DNA from: Nostoc sp. CHAB 5824
GTDB lineage: Bacteria > Cyanobacteriota > Cyanobacteriia > Cyanobacteriales > Nostocaceae
Assembly (NCBI RefSeq): GCF_020829665.1
Contig: NZ_JAIVFT010000005.1
Location: 32,710-96,709, forward strand
DNA length: 64,000 nucleotides
Direction of reading: 5' to 3'
Positions within the stretch are counted from its first letter, which is position 1. Each line of letters begins with the position of its first letter. The notes beneath the pieces were generated by a model. It was not told where the DNA came from. It saw only the letters and a list, made by a program, of their open reading frames with translations, and ran no database searches. Positions 8,373 through 17,995 of the stretch are shown here, one piece after another. The position numbers and the translations under genes were made by a program.

Positions 8373-9977
8373 TTATTTCTTGAAAAAGCGCTGACGTAGA
8401 CGAGATATAAAAATATTCACCTCTGGTATTTTCATCCATGAAGCGATCGCAGCAAACACAGCAATCCCCACGAAGCCAGATATACATAGCTGCAATATCA
8501 GAATCAGTAAACCCGTTTTACCTAAGAATTGCCCAGAAGCAACCAAAGTCCCATAGCTTGCTACCCCAGCTACCACGCTACCCGCAGTCAAACCCAGAAT
8601 CGGCAAACTCCACTCACGCCAAGGTAAACCATTGAGTTTGCGATCGAGCAACCACAACAGCATCAACATTGAGCTGCAATTTACACTTACTGTTGCCAAC
8701 ACTAAACCGGGAGCGCCAAAAGGTTTAACGAAAAACCAATCTAATAAGATATTGAGCAAGATGTTAAAAATACTGATGCGAAAAGGTGTCTGTCCATCTC
8801 CCAAAGCATAGAATACCCGCACCAAAACATCACGCCCCAAATAGACAAACATCCCAATTCCATAAGCGACTAGTAAGGATGAAACTAGCTGTGTGGCTTC
8901 TGGCTTGAAAGCACCGCGCTCATATACCACCTGCACAATGGGTACAGATAACGCCACCATCAACGCCCCTAGCGGTAGCATGGTGAAAGCAGTGAGTAGA
9001 AGTCCTTGGCGAATGCGTAGTTTTAACTCTGGCCAATTTTCGGGGCCGGCAAGTTTGGCAAATATAGGTAATAGGGGCAGCAAAATGACATTAGAAATAA
9101 TCCCTAAGGGAGTTTGTACTAATAAATTCGCATAGTTAAATCCTGCTGCAGCACCAGGGATAGGACTGGCAAAATAAAGGTCAGTGGCGACATTAATTGG
9201 CATCATTCCAGAGGAAATTGTTGCCGGAGTCATAATTTTAATTACTTCTTGAACGCCTGGGGATTTAAAATCAAATCGCAGGCGTAATGTGCCTAATCCT
9301 AACCGCCACTGGACAATTAGCTGCACTATCCATTGGAGAACTGCTCCTGCTAAGGTTCCCCAAGCTAACACCATTCCCCCGATTAAAGCGTACTCCGGTT
9401 TAATAATGTCTTTGCCCAGTTGCATAGCCAAGATACCAAGACCGGCAACAACAGTAATACTGGATAATAGGGGACTAATGGAGAGTAACCAATATTGATT
9501 GGCTGCATTAAGAGTACCGAAGCCAATGCCAATTAAACCTGAAAATAAAGCCATTGGCGCCATAATGCGGAGTTGTTGAATTGCGATCGCTCTGGTTGTC
9601 TCTTCCAAGCCATGACCGACTAAATCAACGATCGCATCCGCAAATAAAATCTGAGCAACCGTCACCAGCAACAGCAATCCAGCAACTAGCGTTGTCACGG
9701 TTTCCACTAGGGGAGCCGCTTCTTCTCGCCGCCGCTTGGCTAAAACGCTGACAATTGCACTGTGTAATGGCCCATTTACACCACCGAGTAATATCAATAG
9801 AAAGCCAGGAATAATATAGGCATAACTATAGGCGGTGGCAGCAGCACCAACACCAAAAGCGGCAGCGATCGCTTGCTGCCGCACTAAACCGAAGACTTTA
9901 CTAATTAATGTGGCTGCGGCAACAATGCCAGCAATTCCAGCGAAAGAACGAGAAGGTTTTTGGTCTTGTTGTGTCAC
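8373..9977 (-). CDS. murJ: Lipid II flippase MurJ (MviN family)
   Basis: A 534-residue polytopic membrane protein of the MOP/MATE-related MurJ family, which moves lipid-linked peptidoglycan precursor across the cytoplasmic membrane. The N-terminus GIAGIVAAATLISKVFGLVR and the following AAAFGVGAAATAYSYAYIIP with GGVNGPLHSAIVSVLAKRR are MurJ signatures; about 14 hydrophobic spans follow. I start it at the GTG at 9977 (VTQQDQKPSRSF). The frame stays open to an ATG at 10079, but those first residues (MCNSLIC) are encoded by the end of a dispersed inverted-repeat element (10065-10183), so the longer start is an artefact. A single-gene unit. Confidence 0.92.
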   Translation of the reverse strand: MTQQDQKPSRSFAGIAGIVAAATLISKVFGLVRQQAIAAAFGVGAAATAYSYAYIIPGFLLILLGGVNGPLHSAIVSVLAKRRREEAAPLVETVTTLVAGLLLLVTVAQILFADAIVDLVGHGLEETTRAIAIQQLRIMAPMALFSGLIGIGFGTLNAANQYWLLSISPLLSSITVVAGLGILAMQLGKDIIKPEYALIGGMVLAWGTLAGAVLQWIVQLIVQWRLGLGTLRLRFDFKSPGVQEVIKIMTPATISSGMMPINVATDLYFASPIPGAAAGFNYANLLVQTPLGIISNVILLPLLPIFAKLAGPENWPELKLRIRQGLLLTAFTMLPLGALMVALSVPIVQVVYERGAFKPEATQLVSSLLVAYGIGMFVYLGRDVLVRVFYALGDGQTPFRISIFNILLNILLDWFFVKPFGAPGLVLATVSVNCSSMLMLLWLLDRKLNGLPWREWSLPILGLTAGSVVAGVASYGTLVASGQFLGKTGLLILILQLCISGFVGIAVFAAIASWMKIPEVNIFISRLRQRFFKK

Positions 9978-10064
9978 GAATATTACCCGACAACTCTTGC
10001 AGAGTGCATACTTTAAAACATTTAACCTGAAATCCCGCAGTCTGTCAGGTAAATTTTGACAAAT

Positions 10065-10183
10065 TAAGCTGTTACACATTTAATTTGTACATTTACCTGA
10101 TGACTGAAAAACCGTCAACAGTCAACAGTCAACAGTTAACGACCATCGAGAGTGTTTATATACTTTAGACGCGCATCAGCTTA
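10065..10183 (-). mobile_element. Miniature inverted-repeat element, copy A
   Basis: About 119 bp, in reverse orientation relative to copies at 32139-32256 and 42830-42940. Its ends are imperfect inverted repeats (TAAGCTGTTACAC... and ...GCGCATCAGCTTA). Shared internal blocks are TTTGTACATTTACCTGATGA, tandem CAACAGT heptamers and the AGTGTTTATATACTTTAG block. It has no coding capacity, which fits a MITE or similar non-autonomous repeat. It overlaps the region upstream of murJ. Confidence 0.8.
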
Positions 10184-10648
10184 GTCATTTTAAACGCCTT
10201 CGTCCTTGGACTTGGCACGATGCCTACGGTTCTTGCTAGCCTACGCTCAAAATAAAATTTCTGAGATTGCTATAATAGTACGCATTTTAGCTCTCATTTT
10301 CAGGTAAAGGCAGGAACTGTTGTACAAAGAGAACACGAGAAACATTAAACCAAATCACGGGTTTATTGATTCTCAGCCAGTCAGAACAACTCAAAACAGG
10401 TCAGATCGCTTTTCTGATTTATCTCGGCAACACTAACTTAGTTATATTTTCTCTTGTGTACAAGCCAAAATTATTTTTTAACCCATTACGAGGATAGATC
10501 GAGAAAGGGGAACTATAACAATAACCATCTTCTGGGAAATAGTTAAGTACTGCAAAAATTTTGTAGTTTGTCATATTTTTGACGCCCTTTAACCCAATGA
10601 AGTTTGGTATGAGGAATCATTTATATAAAAACGACATAATCCAGAGCA
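10184..10648. other. Intergenic region before the sensor kinase, no gene seen
   Basis: 465 bases of AT-rich DNA with one short GC-rich dispersed-repeat fragment near 10205-10250 (ACGATGCCTACGG). It should contain the kinase promoter, but I cannot assign a clear box. Confidence 0.4.
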
Positions 10649-13600
10649 ATGGAACCCAATTCAAATTTCACAGAAAATCAACTTCTCTTGTCAAGCGCTC
10701 AACTTCAAGAACAACTAGACCAACAAAAGGCTCTAGCGAGTGTAATTGTGCGAATTCGGGAGTCTCTTGACTTAGAAACGATTTTTCAAACTACCGTTAC
10801 ACAAGTGCGTCAGTTGCTAAATGCTGATCGTGTAGCAGTCTTCCAGTTTAACCTGAAAAAAGATTGGGAAGGAGAATTTGTTTCTGAAGATGTTGTGCCT
10901 GGTTGGACTTCGGCATTGGCAGTAAAAGTTTACGATCACTGCTTTGGAGAACAATTTGCTTCTACTTATCAACAAGGTCAAGTGCAAGCGGTAGCAGATA
11001 TTTACAAGGCGGGACTGAGTGATTGTCTTATGGCAATTTTGAGTAAATTTCAGGTACAGGCCAACCTCGTTGTCCCTATATCACGCCAGAAAGAACTGTG
11101 GGGATTGCTTTGCATTCATCAGTGCAGTCAGGCTCGTGACTGGAAAGAATCAGAAATTGAGTTTATTCATCAAATTGCTGACCATCTTGCTGTTGCTATT
11201 CAACAGGCAAAGCATCTCCATGAAGTCCAAGTGCAAGCCGCAAAATTGGCTCAAGCAGTTCAACGCGACCAAGTAATTGCTCAAATTGTTGATGAAATTC
11301 GTTCACCCCTTGATATTGAAACCATTTTTAAAACCACAACTCAAGAAATACGCCAGTTGCTGCAAGCCGATCGAGTTGCCATCTTTAGCTTCAATACCGA
11401 TTGGAGTGGTAACTTTGTTGCTGAGTCATTTGCGGAAGGCTGGACTCCCTTAGTTGGTGTTCAGCCTGCGATTGCTGATACTTATTTACAACAAACGCAA
11501 GGGGGACGTTATGTTAACAACCAGACATTTACAGTCAATGACATTTATCAAGCCGGATTAACAGACTGTCATGTAACCCTGTTAAAGCAATTTCAGGCAA
11601 AAGCCTTTGCAACTGCCCCCATTCTCCAAGGAGATCAACTTTGGGGAATCATCGCTGCCTACCAAAATGCCTCACCCAGACAGTGGCAATCTTATGAAAT
11701 CGAATCATTGACCAAAATCGGCACACAAATTGGTGTGGCACTGCGACATTATAAGTTACTAGCACAGGCTCAGTACCAAGCAGAGCAACAAAAGACATTA
11801 ACTAGCGTGATTACTCGAATTCGGGAGTCTTTAGATTTAGATACAATCTTCCAGACTACTGTCACCGAGGCGCGGCAAATGCTACAAGCAGACCGAGTAG
11901 CGGTCTTTCGTTTTGACCCTCAAAAAAATTGGGAAGGGGAATTTATTTCTGAGGATGTTGTACCTGAGTGTAACTCGGTAATCACAGAAAAAGTTTATGA
12001 TTATTGCTTTGGTGAAAACTTTGCACCCCTTTATGCACAAGGTCGAGTAAATGCGATCACTGACATCTATCAAGGAAAGTTTCCAGGTTGCTACGTCCAA
12101 ATTCTAGAAAAATTTCAAGTGCGGGCAAATATGATCGCACCTCTATTGAAAAAAGGTGAACTTTGGGGATTACTGTGTATTCACCAATGCACCGCTCCTC
12201 GTCACTGGCAACCCTCTGAGATTGAATTTACCAGTCAAATAGCCGAGCAATTGGGAGTCGCATTAAAACAGGATTCTTATTTAAAGCAAGTTCAAATGCA
12301 GGTTGTCCAGTTAGCAGAAGCCACTGAACGGGAGAAAGCAATGGAACGGCAAGAATTGCTGGCTGCAACCATTGATAAAATCCGCCAGTCACTCGATATT
12401 AAAACTATTTTTAGAACCACTACTCAAGCTGTGCGAGAGTTGCTCGAAGTCGAGCGAGTTGCAATTTACCGCTTTAACCCAGATTGGAGCGGTAAATTTG
12501 TGGCAGATTCTTTTAAAGATGGTTGGAAACCTGTTGCACAAGCCCAACCAATGATTATAGAAACTTTTGAGGACACAGACGACGATAACGAACTTCCGCG
12601 TAATGAAACCTTTGTTCCGATTCGGGAAGGTGAAAAACTATGGGGATTATTAGTTGCTTATCAAAATTCGCAACCGCGCTATTGGAAAGAAGAAGAAATT
12701 AATTTACTGGCTCAAGTAGGGGTGCAATTAGGAATTGCGATTCAGCAAGCGGAATTACTCGAACAAACTAAACGTCAAACCTTAGAACTTACTCAAGCCC
12801 TGCAAGAATTAAAACAAACTCAGACCCGGTTAATTCAGGGTGAAAAAATGGCAGGATTAGGACAATTACTTGCTGGAGTCGCTCATGAAATCAACAATCC
12901 TATCAGTTTTATTTTTGGCAATCTCATCCATTTAAATGAATATACTCAAGAACTGCTAAATGTAGTGAAACTTTACCGTAAGAACTCCTCACTATTGCCA
13001 ACTGTCCAAGAGCAAATTGACAAGACTGATTTGGATTTTCTTATCGAAGATTTACCCAAAACCCTTGAGTCGATGAAAGTAGGAACAGAGCGGATTTGTG
13101 AGATTGTACTATCACTGCGTAACTTTTCTCGTACAGATGAGGCTGAATTGAAGCCAGTAGATGTTCATGAAGGCTTAGATAGTACTTTGCTGATTTTAGG
13201 GCATCGGCTCAAAAACAATAATGAACGCCCAGCTATTGAGATTGTTAAAGAATATGCTACTTTACCTTTGCTCGAATGCTATCCCGCACAATTAAATCAA
13301 GTGTTTATGAATCTTTTGAGTAACAGTATTGATGCATTAGAGGAAAAGTTTAAAATTATACAGCAGAGGTATTTAAAGTTATCCCAAAGGTGTCCAAAAA
13401 TACCCTTAACTATCTGGATTACTACGCAAGCCATTAATAACCACATTGTAATTAGAATAGCTGATAATGGTCTTGGGATTCCAGAAGAGGTGCGATCGCA
13501 CATGTTTGATCCCTTCTTCACCACCAAAGCACCAGGTAAAGGTACGGGGTTAGGATTATCTATCAGCCATCAAATAATAGTTGAAAAACATCATGGTCAG

Positions 13601-13666
13601 ATTAAATGTTCCTCTAAACCAGGAGAAGGAACAGAGTTTTTAATTGAAATTCCCAGTGGTAATTAG
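10649..13666 (+). CDS. Four-GAF sensor histidine kinase with cyanobacteriochrome-like GAF domains
   Basis: 1005 residues, no membrane span. There are four GAF domains in order (about 30-190, 210-375, 392-545, 568-705). Then a coiled-coil linker leads to an H-box with VAHEINNP (His746), and an ATP-binding domain with DNGLGIPEE and [10 protein letters not shown] ends the protein. There is no receiver domain, and no response regulator is adjacent. GAF1 has a DXCF motif (DHCF 96-99) and a second cysteine at 126; GAF3 has DYCF (451-454) and a cysteine at 481. Both pairs are 28 residues apart, the spacing of DXCF cyanobacteriochromes. The residue after the second cysteine is Leu or Tyr instead of the usual His. 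GAF2 has Cys307-His308 but no DXCF; GAF4 is shortened and has neither. A photosensory role is therefore an inference; a plain ligand or redox sensor is the alternative. Confidence 0.85.
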   Translation: MEPNSNFTENQLLLSSAQLQEQLDQQKALASVIVRIRESLDLETIFQTTVTQVRQLLNADRVAVFQFNLKKDWEGEFVSEDVVPGWTSALAVKVYDHCFGEQFASTYQQGQVQAVADIYKAGLSDCLMAILSKFQVQANLVVPISRQKELWGLLCIHQCSQARDWKESEIEFIHQIADHLAVAIQQAKHLHEVQVQAAKLAQAVQRDQVIAQIVDEIRSPLDIETIFKTTTQEIRQLLQADRVAIFSFNTDWSGNFVAESFAEGWTPLVGVQPAIADTYLQQTQGGRYVNNQTFTVNDIYQAGLTDCHVTLLKQFQAKAFATAPILQGDQLWGIIAAYQNASPRQWQSYEIESLTKIGTQIGVALRHYKLLAQAQYQAEQQKTLTSVITRIRESLDLDTIFQTTVTEARQMLQADRVAVFRFDPQKNWEGEFISEDVVPECNSVITEKVYDYCFGENFAPLYAQGRVNAITDIYQGKFPGCYVQILEKFQVRANMIAPLLKKGELWGLLCIHQCTAPRHWQPSEIEFTSQIAEQLGVALKQDSYLKQVQMQVVQLAEATEREKAMERQELLAATIDKIRQSLDIKTIFRTTTQAVRELLEVERVAIYRFNPDWSGKFVADSFKDGWKPVAQAQPMIIETFEDTDDDNELPRNETFVPIREGEKLWGLLVAYQNSQPRYWKEEEINLLAQVGVQLGIAIQQAELLEQTKRQTLELTQALQELKQTQTRLIQGEKMAGLGQLLAGVAHEINNPISFIFGNLIHLNEYTQELLNVVKLYRKNSSLLPTVQEQIDKTDLDFLIEDLPKTLESMKVGTERICEIVLSLRNFSRTDEAELKPVDVHEGLDSTLLILGHRLKNNNERPAIEIVKEYATLPLLECYPAQLNQVFMNLLSNSIDALEEKFKIIQQRYLKLSQRCPKIPLTIWITTQAINNHIVIRIADNGLGIPEEVRSHMFDPFFTTKAPGKGTGLGLSISHQIIVEKHHGQIKCSSKPGEGTEFLIEIPSGN

Positions 13667-13730
13667 AGGCTACTGATTTTTGACAATTCTAATAATACTA
13701 TTTCACGAAATACCTGCTACAGATACACGG

Positions 13731-13758
13731 GTAGGGACGTACAGATGTACGCCCCTAC
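13731..13758 (+). terminator. Hairpin after the four-GAF kinase
   Basis: A 12-bp inverted repeat with one wobble pair (GTAGGGACGTAC / GTACGCCCCTAC) around AGAT, 65 bases after the stop. This palindrome type is a common dispersed repeat in Nostoc-like genomes and has no T-tail, so terminator activity is only possible. Confidence 0.4.
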
Positions 13759-13802
13759 TAACCATTGCAGATGTAATCCTGTAGTTGTGGGATAAACAAT
13801 TG

Positions 13803-14216
13803 TTAATTTGAAGCGAGAAAACTTTTGATCATATTAACTATTTGTTGTTTCTCTTGAAACCCAGAACTATAGCACCCACTTAAAGGTACGGTTTCACTAG
13901 ATATTCCAATTAATCCAGTAATTTGTTTTTGGCTTTTTTGATGACCAGAAAAATCAAATTCTCTCCGTTGGCATATAATTATTGATGATTTTTGCTCAAT
14001 ACTGGAAGCTTGTAAATTTTGCGGAACACGGTCACAACTAAGTTGTGTAACACTTATAATCGTAAAAATAGTATATAAGCAAATTATTCCTGCTTGTCCA
14101 ATAAATAACCCAATAAACCGAAGCAACTTGGGTTGAATAGTAAAGTTAAGTTTATTTTGTATTTGCTCATGAATTTTTAGATTTTTACCTTTGAGCAAAT
14201 ACAAAATTAAAATCAA
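13803..14216 (-). CDS. Hypothetical single-span membrane protein
   Basis: An open frame of 137 residues from a TTG; the true start may be a little inside because no ATG is available before residue 128. A hydrophobic segment lies at about 32-57 (LLRFIGLFIGQAGIICLYTI and on). After it come VTQLSCDRVPQ, an IICQRREF stretch and a C-terminal PLSGCYSSGFQEKQQIV followed by MIKSFLASN. The order of membrane span, cysteine-containing segment and SYSSG-like motif before a helical end resembles small membrane proteins found across cyanobacteria, but I cannot name a family. It may be a shortened copy. Function unknown. Confidence 0.5.
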   Translation of the reverse strand: MILILYLLKGKNLKIHEQIQNKLNFTIQPKLLRFIGLFIGQAGIICLYTIFTIISVTQLSCDRVPQNLQASSIEQKSSIIICQRREFDFSGHQKSQKQITGLIGISSETVPLSGCYSSGFQEKQQIVNMIKSFLASN

Positions 14217-14411
14217 ATTGATAGAGCAACGGACAGGAAGCTTAGGACAAAAATCAATTCACAATGTAAGCTTGTTGAAAGCTTCTACCGCCGATTTGTT
14301 CTAACGGTTTTGTCCACTGCTATAGTTAATAGTACATAGTTTAATAAAGAACCTTTGTTTTCTATTTTTTAGCTAAAATGTCTCTGTTTTTATGCTCAAC
14401 GCTGAGATTCT

Positions 14412-14918
14412 TTACTTACACCCCAAACTATCTCGCGTTGACATACCCGTAACCGGATTTACCCCATCGGCCCTCTCACACATTAGCGACACTTGATAAC
14501 GGTCAATTAAAGCGTCGGTAAAATCAGCGCCTGTAATTTCGGCATCATAAAAACGGCTACGAGTCAAAGTGGCTTCTGTAAAAATGGCATTTTTCAGGTT
14601 AGCACCATCCATAGTCACGCGATCGACTAAAGCGCCTGCTAGATTTGCACCTTCCAAATTTGCTTTTAATAAAACTCCTTTAGTTAGAATTGCGTTGGTT
14701 AAATTCGCTCCTTGGAAATTCGTCCCCCGCATTTCTGCTGCTACAAAAGTCACACCTGCTAAATCAGCATGAGAAAAATCACGATTTTCTAAATTTATAT
14801 TGTTGTAATTGATTGTGTTTATCTGAGCAAAAGCAGGTTTGGGATTAAGTAGTATCCACCCAAATGCCAGTATCAAAATCACAATCAAACCAAAAAAGCG
14901 CAGTAAAATCTTTTTCAT
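14412..14918 (-). CDS. Exported pentapeptide-repeat protein (thylakoid-lumen or periplasmic type)
   Basis: 168 residues. Residues 1-31 are a signal peptide with a basic start, a long hydrophobic core and PKPAFAQ at the cleavage site. About 45-140 is a run of pentapeptide repeats of A(D/N)Lxx type ([55 protein letters not shown]) that fold into a right-handed quadrilateral helix. A short tail with two cysteines follows ([20 protein letters not shown], ending CK). This layout matches the small lumenal pentapeptide proteins of cyanobacteria and plastids (TL15/TL17 type), whose role is not established. It is transcribed toward lower coordinates with no close partner. Confidence 0.8.
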   Translation of the reverse strand: MKKILLRFFGLIVILILAFGWILLNPKPAFAQINTINYNNINLENRDFSHADLAGVTFVAAEMRGTNFQGANLTNAILTKGVLLKANLEGANLAGALVDRVTMDGANLKNAIFTEATLTRSRFYDAEITGADFTDALIDRYQVSLMCERADGVNPVTGMSTRDSLGCK

Positions 14919-14967
14919 AACTTTATTATTTATCAGCAGTCCTTTGTCATTAGTCGCTTGTCATTTA

Positions 14968-14998
14968 ACTAATGACTAATGACTAATGACTAATGACT
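14968..14998. repeat. Heptamer tandem repeat (ACTAATG)
   Basis: Four perfect tandem copies of ACTAATG and a partial fifth, between the pentapeptide gene and the LCP gene. Short tandem heptamers of this kind are a known feature of heterocystous cyanobacterial genomes. Confidence 0.8.
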
Positions 14999-15003
14999 CT
15001 TGA

Positions 15004-16521
15004 CTATTTCCAATCTTTACCAATCCGAATAGTGAGATCAGATTCTAAATCACCAATCGCCGCTACCTCAATTTGACCCAAGCCTAAGACTTTTTGCAAA
15101 TCAACTCCAACTCGTCGATTGCCTTTTTGGACAACAATTTGAGTTTGACGTTGGGTATCTGGCCAATCAGGCACTTTGTAAATATTAGTAAAGCCTTTCT
15201 GTTTCAGATAAGCAATAACTTTTTCAGTTAGCTGAGGTTGATTGGAAGCATTTTGAATAGCAATTTTGAGGTTAGGAACCTGACGCATATCTGGTTTCAG
15301 ACCAGGTACATTTACCCCAACATAATCATTCAACAGGCTCTGTTGTCCAGTCATATTTAGCCAATAGCTATCAGGGTCTTTGCTAAAACGGCTAAACGTA
15401 CCAGGCAACACGGTCATTTGGAAATTATCCCGATCCAAGTTGAGGCCGAAGTTCACCAACGCCATCATTTCTTCAATCTTCAGGTTGGTATCAAAGTATT
15501 TTCGCATCAAGCGAGTTAATTGAGGCAACCTGGGTAAGACGGTAGGACTATTTAAGCGTTGCAGCAATGCTGCTGTTAGTGCTTGCTGACGCTGCACTCT
15601 CGGCAAATCTCCCAAACCTGGTTCGCGAAATCGGGCAAACTGTTCTGCTTGTTCTCCGTTGAGAATTTGCCAGCCACTGACTAAATTAATCGACAGGCGA
15701 CTGCTGGAGTCTTTATATTCCATTGATTGGGGAACAAAGACTTCCACTCCGCCTAACTGATCGACTAACTGCCGTAAGCCGCTAGTAGAGATACGGATGT
15801 AGCGATCGATTGGGGCATTATTTAAGGTACGGCTAACTACCCGTGCTGCCAAGACTGGGCCGCCTTTGGCATTGGCATCAGATACCTTAGTTAATCCCTT
15901 TTCTCCCTTTTCGGGGATGGCGATCATCGTATCTCTGGGAATGGAAAGCACCCGTACAGATTTTTCACTAGGGTTGAGCCGTACTAGCAGCATGGTGTCG
16001 CTTTTCCCAGCAAAGCTTTCTGGTGAACCATCAACAGTACCGCTAACTGGTTCAATCCCCATAATTAAAATATTCATCGGTCGTGAAAGCTGGTACTGGG
16101 AGAGTTTGCTCCATAACTCCCCTGGTAGCGGTATTTTTACCTCGTCTTTACCAGCAGTTCCTAAATCTTCATCTGTTCGATCTAGATTGCTCCACAAAGG
16201 AGTCCACAGCGCTAAGGTTGATACTAGCAATCCAGATAAGATGATGCCGATGACAACCGTCATGATCCACAACAGCCAGCGAGGCATGGTTAAGCCCAGT
16301 CTCTCATAAAGCTGATTGGGAATCGCGCCCACAGATTCGACGACGCTACGGTTCGGATTCGCTGGCGGGTTTAGTTCGACCTCCTCCTCTAAGTCGTCTA
16401 CTGGTGCAGGTGTTACTTGATTTTCCGTTCGTTGAAGTTGCTGCGATCGCACCTCAGTTTCAAATTCTGCAACTTGTTGAGATGTAACCGGATTTTCCGA
16501 CCATTCGACTTGTTTTATCAC
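15004..16521 (-). CDS. LytR-CpsA-Psr (LCP) family cell-wall ligase
   Basis: 505 residues when started at the GTG at 16521, which has GGGGAG nine bases upstream; an in-frame TTG lies six codons earlier. Order: a cytoplasmic N-terminal tail, one membrane span (about 83-110), the LCP domain (MNILIMGIEPVSG, DTMLLVRLNP, VRVLSIPRDTM, then QFARFREPGLGDLPRVQRQQ), and a LytR_C domain (about 415-500, IQNASNQPQLTEKVIAYLKQ). The arginines of LSIPRDT and FARFRE fit pyrophosphate-lipid binding. LCP enzymes attach polysaccharides or other glycopolymers from polyprenyl-phosphate carriers to peptidoglycan outside the membrane. It is divergent from manC, with about 115 bases between the starts; both act in surface polysaccharide, so a shared regulatory region is plausible. 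Confidence 0.88.
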   Translation of the reverse strand: MIKQVEWSENPVTSQQVAEFETEVRSQQLQRTENQVTPAPVDDLEEEVELNPPANPNRSVVESVGAIPNQLYERLGLTMPRWLLWIMTVVIGIILSGLLVSTLALWTPLWSNLDRTDEDLGTAGKDEVKIPLPGELWSKLSQYQLSRPMNILIMGIEPVSGTVDGSPESFAGKSDTMLLVRLNPSEKSVRVLSIPRDTMIAIPEKGEKGLTKVSDANAKGGPVLAARVVSRTLNNAPIDRYIRISTSGLRQLVDQLGGVEVFVPQSMEYKDSSSRLSINLVSGWQILNGEQAEQFARFREPGLGDLPRVQRQQALTAALLQRLNSPTVLPRLPQLTRLMRKYFDTNLKIEEMMALVNFGLNLDRDNFQMTVLPGTFSRFSKDPDSYWLNMTGQQSLLNDYVGVNVPGLKPDMRQVPNLKIAIQNASNQPQLTEKVIAYLKQKGFTNIYKVPDWPDTQRQTQIVVQKGNRRVGVDLQKVLGLGQIEVAAIGDLESDLTIRIGKDWK

Positions 16522-16636
16522 AATTATCTCCCCACTCAACCACTCCCTAAAAGTATGTTAATGCAAGCTACAAATATTGCCAGTAGAAAAGCTCACTGTA
16601 AACTTGTAATGTTCTTCGGTAGGCGTGTATGACAAC

Positions 16637-17758
16637 ATGAATACTTTATTGTTCCCCGTAATCCTTGCTGGTGGTAAAGGTGAACGTTTTTGGCCTCTGA
16701 GTCGCAAAGACCGACCCAAGCAATTTTTAAGTCTTGATGGTAGCTCTAGAAGTTTATTACAAGCAACCGCCGATCGATTGATAGAACTTGGTGGCGGTGA
16801 GTCCAGCGCGGTCTTGGGGGTTTCCCCCATGAGCGACTGGCGAACCCGAACGGGGTGGGATTCCTTATGGGTAATTACTTCTAGTCAGATAGCTGACGGG
16901 GTACGACAACAATTACCTGATCTACCAGTTAAAAACTTACTGATTGAGTCAGAAGGCAGAGACACAGCCGCAGCCGTTGCTTGGACAAGTTTAGAAATCA
17001 AACAGCGCTATGGAGAAGACGCTGTTATTGGCTTTTTCCCTGCTGACCACTGGATTGCCGATCAAGAGGCGTTTACACACACATTAAGCGCGGCTACGCA
17101 ACTAGCAGCAAGCACAGCAGCGATCGTTACACTGGGGATCAAGCCTACTTTTCCATCAACCGGTTACGGCTACATTGAACAAGGTGAAAAAATAGGTAGC
17201 TTTAATGAGTTGCCAGCTTACCACGTCAATCGTTTTACTGAAAAGCCTAACCGTGAAACAGCAGAAACTTTTTTATCTACGGGACGCTTTAGCTGGAATA
17301 GTGGAATGTTCGTTTTTCGGGCAGGGGTTGTTCTCAAAGAACTACATACCCATGCTCCAGAAATTATCGAACCTTTAGAACAACATGGCCCTGATATCTA
17401 TCCCCAGTTGCCTAAGAAGAGTATAGACTATGCGTTAATGGAAAAGACCACTCTAGCATACGTTTTGCCAGTTGATTTTGGTTGGGATGATTTAGGAGAT
17501 TGGAATGCGATCGAACGCTTACTGAAGACAGAGGAGACTCCCAATGTGGAACTCGCTACGCACGTAGGGCTAGATACGCAGGGCGCTATTATTTACGCCT
17601 CAAATCCAGAGGATGTAGTTGTTACTATTGGTTTAGAGGACGTGGTGATTGTGCGCGATCGCAATGTCACCCTCGTTGTTAAAAAAGAACGTACCCAGGA
17701 AATCAAGCAGATCCTCAAAATTCTCCAAAGCGATTCCCGATTTACCGACTTGCTATAA
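16637..17758 (+). CDS. manC: Mannose-1-phosphate guanylyltransferase with in-frame repeat insertion
   Basis: 373 residues from the ATG at 16637 (an in-frame GTG lies at 16625). The enzyme makes GDP-mannose from GTP and mannose-1-phosphate for polysaccharide synthesis. It shows the nucleotidyltransferase signature LAGGKGERFWPLSR with DRPKQFL, then ESEGRDTAAAVAW, GFFPADHW, the FTEKP block and DFGWDDLGDW near the C-terminus. Between ADRLIELGG (about residue 52) and the expected GWDSLWVITSSQI lies an extra segment of about 19 residues (GESSAVLGVSPMSDWRTRT). It is encoded by a palindromic dispersed repeat (see 16796-16850). The frame is kept, the insertion is in a surface-loop position for this fold, and all key motifs survive, so the enzyme is probably active. 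Confidence 0.92.
   Translation: MNTLLFPVILAGGKGERFWPLSRKDRPKQFLSLDGSSRSLLQATADRLIELGGGESSAVLGVSPMSDWRTRTGWDSLWVITSSQIADGVRQQLPDLPVKNLLIESEGRDTAAAVAWTSLEIKQRYGEDAVIGFFPADHWIADQEAFTHTLSAATQLAASTAAIVTLGIKPTFPSTGYGYIEQGEKIGSFNELPAYHVNRFTEKPNRETAETFLSTGRFSWNSGMFVFRAGVVLKELHTHAPEIIEPLEQHGPDIYPQLPKKSIDYALMEKTTLAYVLPVDFGWDDLGDWNAIERLLKTEETPNVELATHVGLDTQGAIIYASNPEDVVVTIGLEDVVIVRDRNVTLVVKKERTQEIKQILKILQSDSRFTDLL
16796..16850. repeat. Palindromic repeat inserted in-frame in manC
   Basis: A GC-rich stretch with core CTTGGGGGTTTCCCCCATG and flanks GTCCAGCGCGG and GAGCGACTGGCG that can fold back imperfectly. The core is of a type scattered in intergenic DNA of Nostoc-like genomes (from memory). It adds a multiple of three bases to manC. 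Boundaries are approximate to a few bases. Confidence 0.65.
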
Positions 17759-17789
17759 AAGTTAAAACCCTTGGCAGAGGCGAAAAAGC

Positions 17790-17995
17790 CTATTTTCCAA
17801 TTATAACTTGACTGTCGAAAAACAGAGCATTGAAAGAGGCAGAGGGGCAGGGAGCAGGGAGCAGAGGGGAAAGAGCTAATTTTTTATTCTCCCCCTTGCC
17901 CCCTGCCCCCTCTCCCCCAATCCCCACTCCGTGGGGGCCCCGAGTCCCCCTGCCCCCATTCCTTACTCCCCATTCCCCATCCCCCACTCCCCAAA
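17790..17995. repeat. Low-complexity G/C-tract intergenic region
   Basis: A purine-rich run (GGCAGGGAGCAGGGAGCAG) followed by long C-rich runs of the CCCCCTTGCCCCCTGCC type, between manC and the AarF-family gene. Such compositionally skewed runs are common between genes in Nostoc relatives and can fold on themselves. Open frames across it are proline-rich artefacts. The downstream start codon lies at its edge. Confidence 0.7.

Noticed and set aside
9978..10079. Longer murJ start giving 34 extra N-terminal residues
   Set aside because: The first codons are the end of a dispersed inverted-repeat element and the extension is unlike MurJ; the GTG at 9977 fits the family.
17790..17995. Proline/glycine-rich small proteins on both strands
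   Set aside because: They are translations of a C-rich intergenic run.
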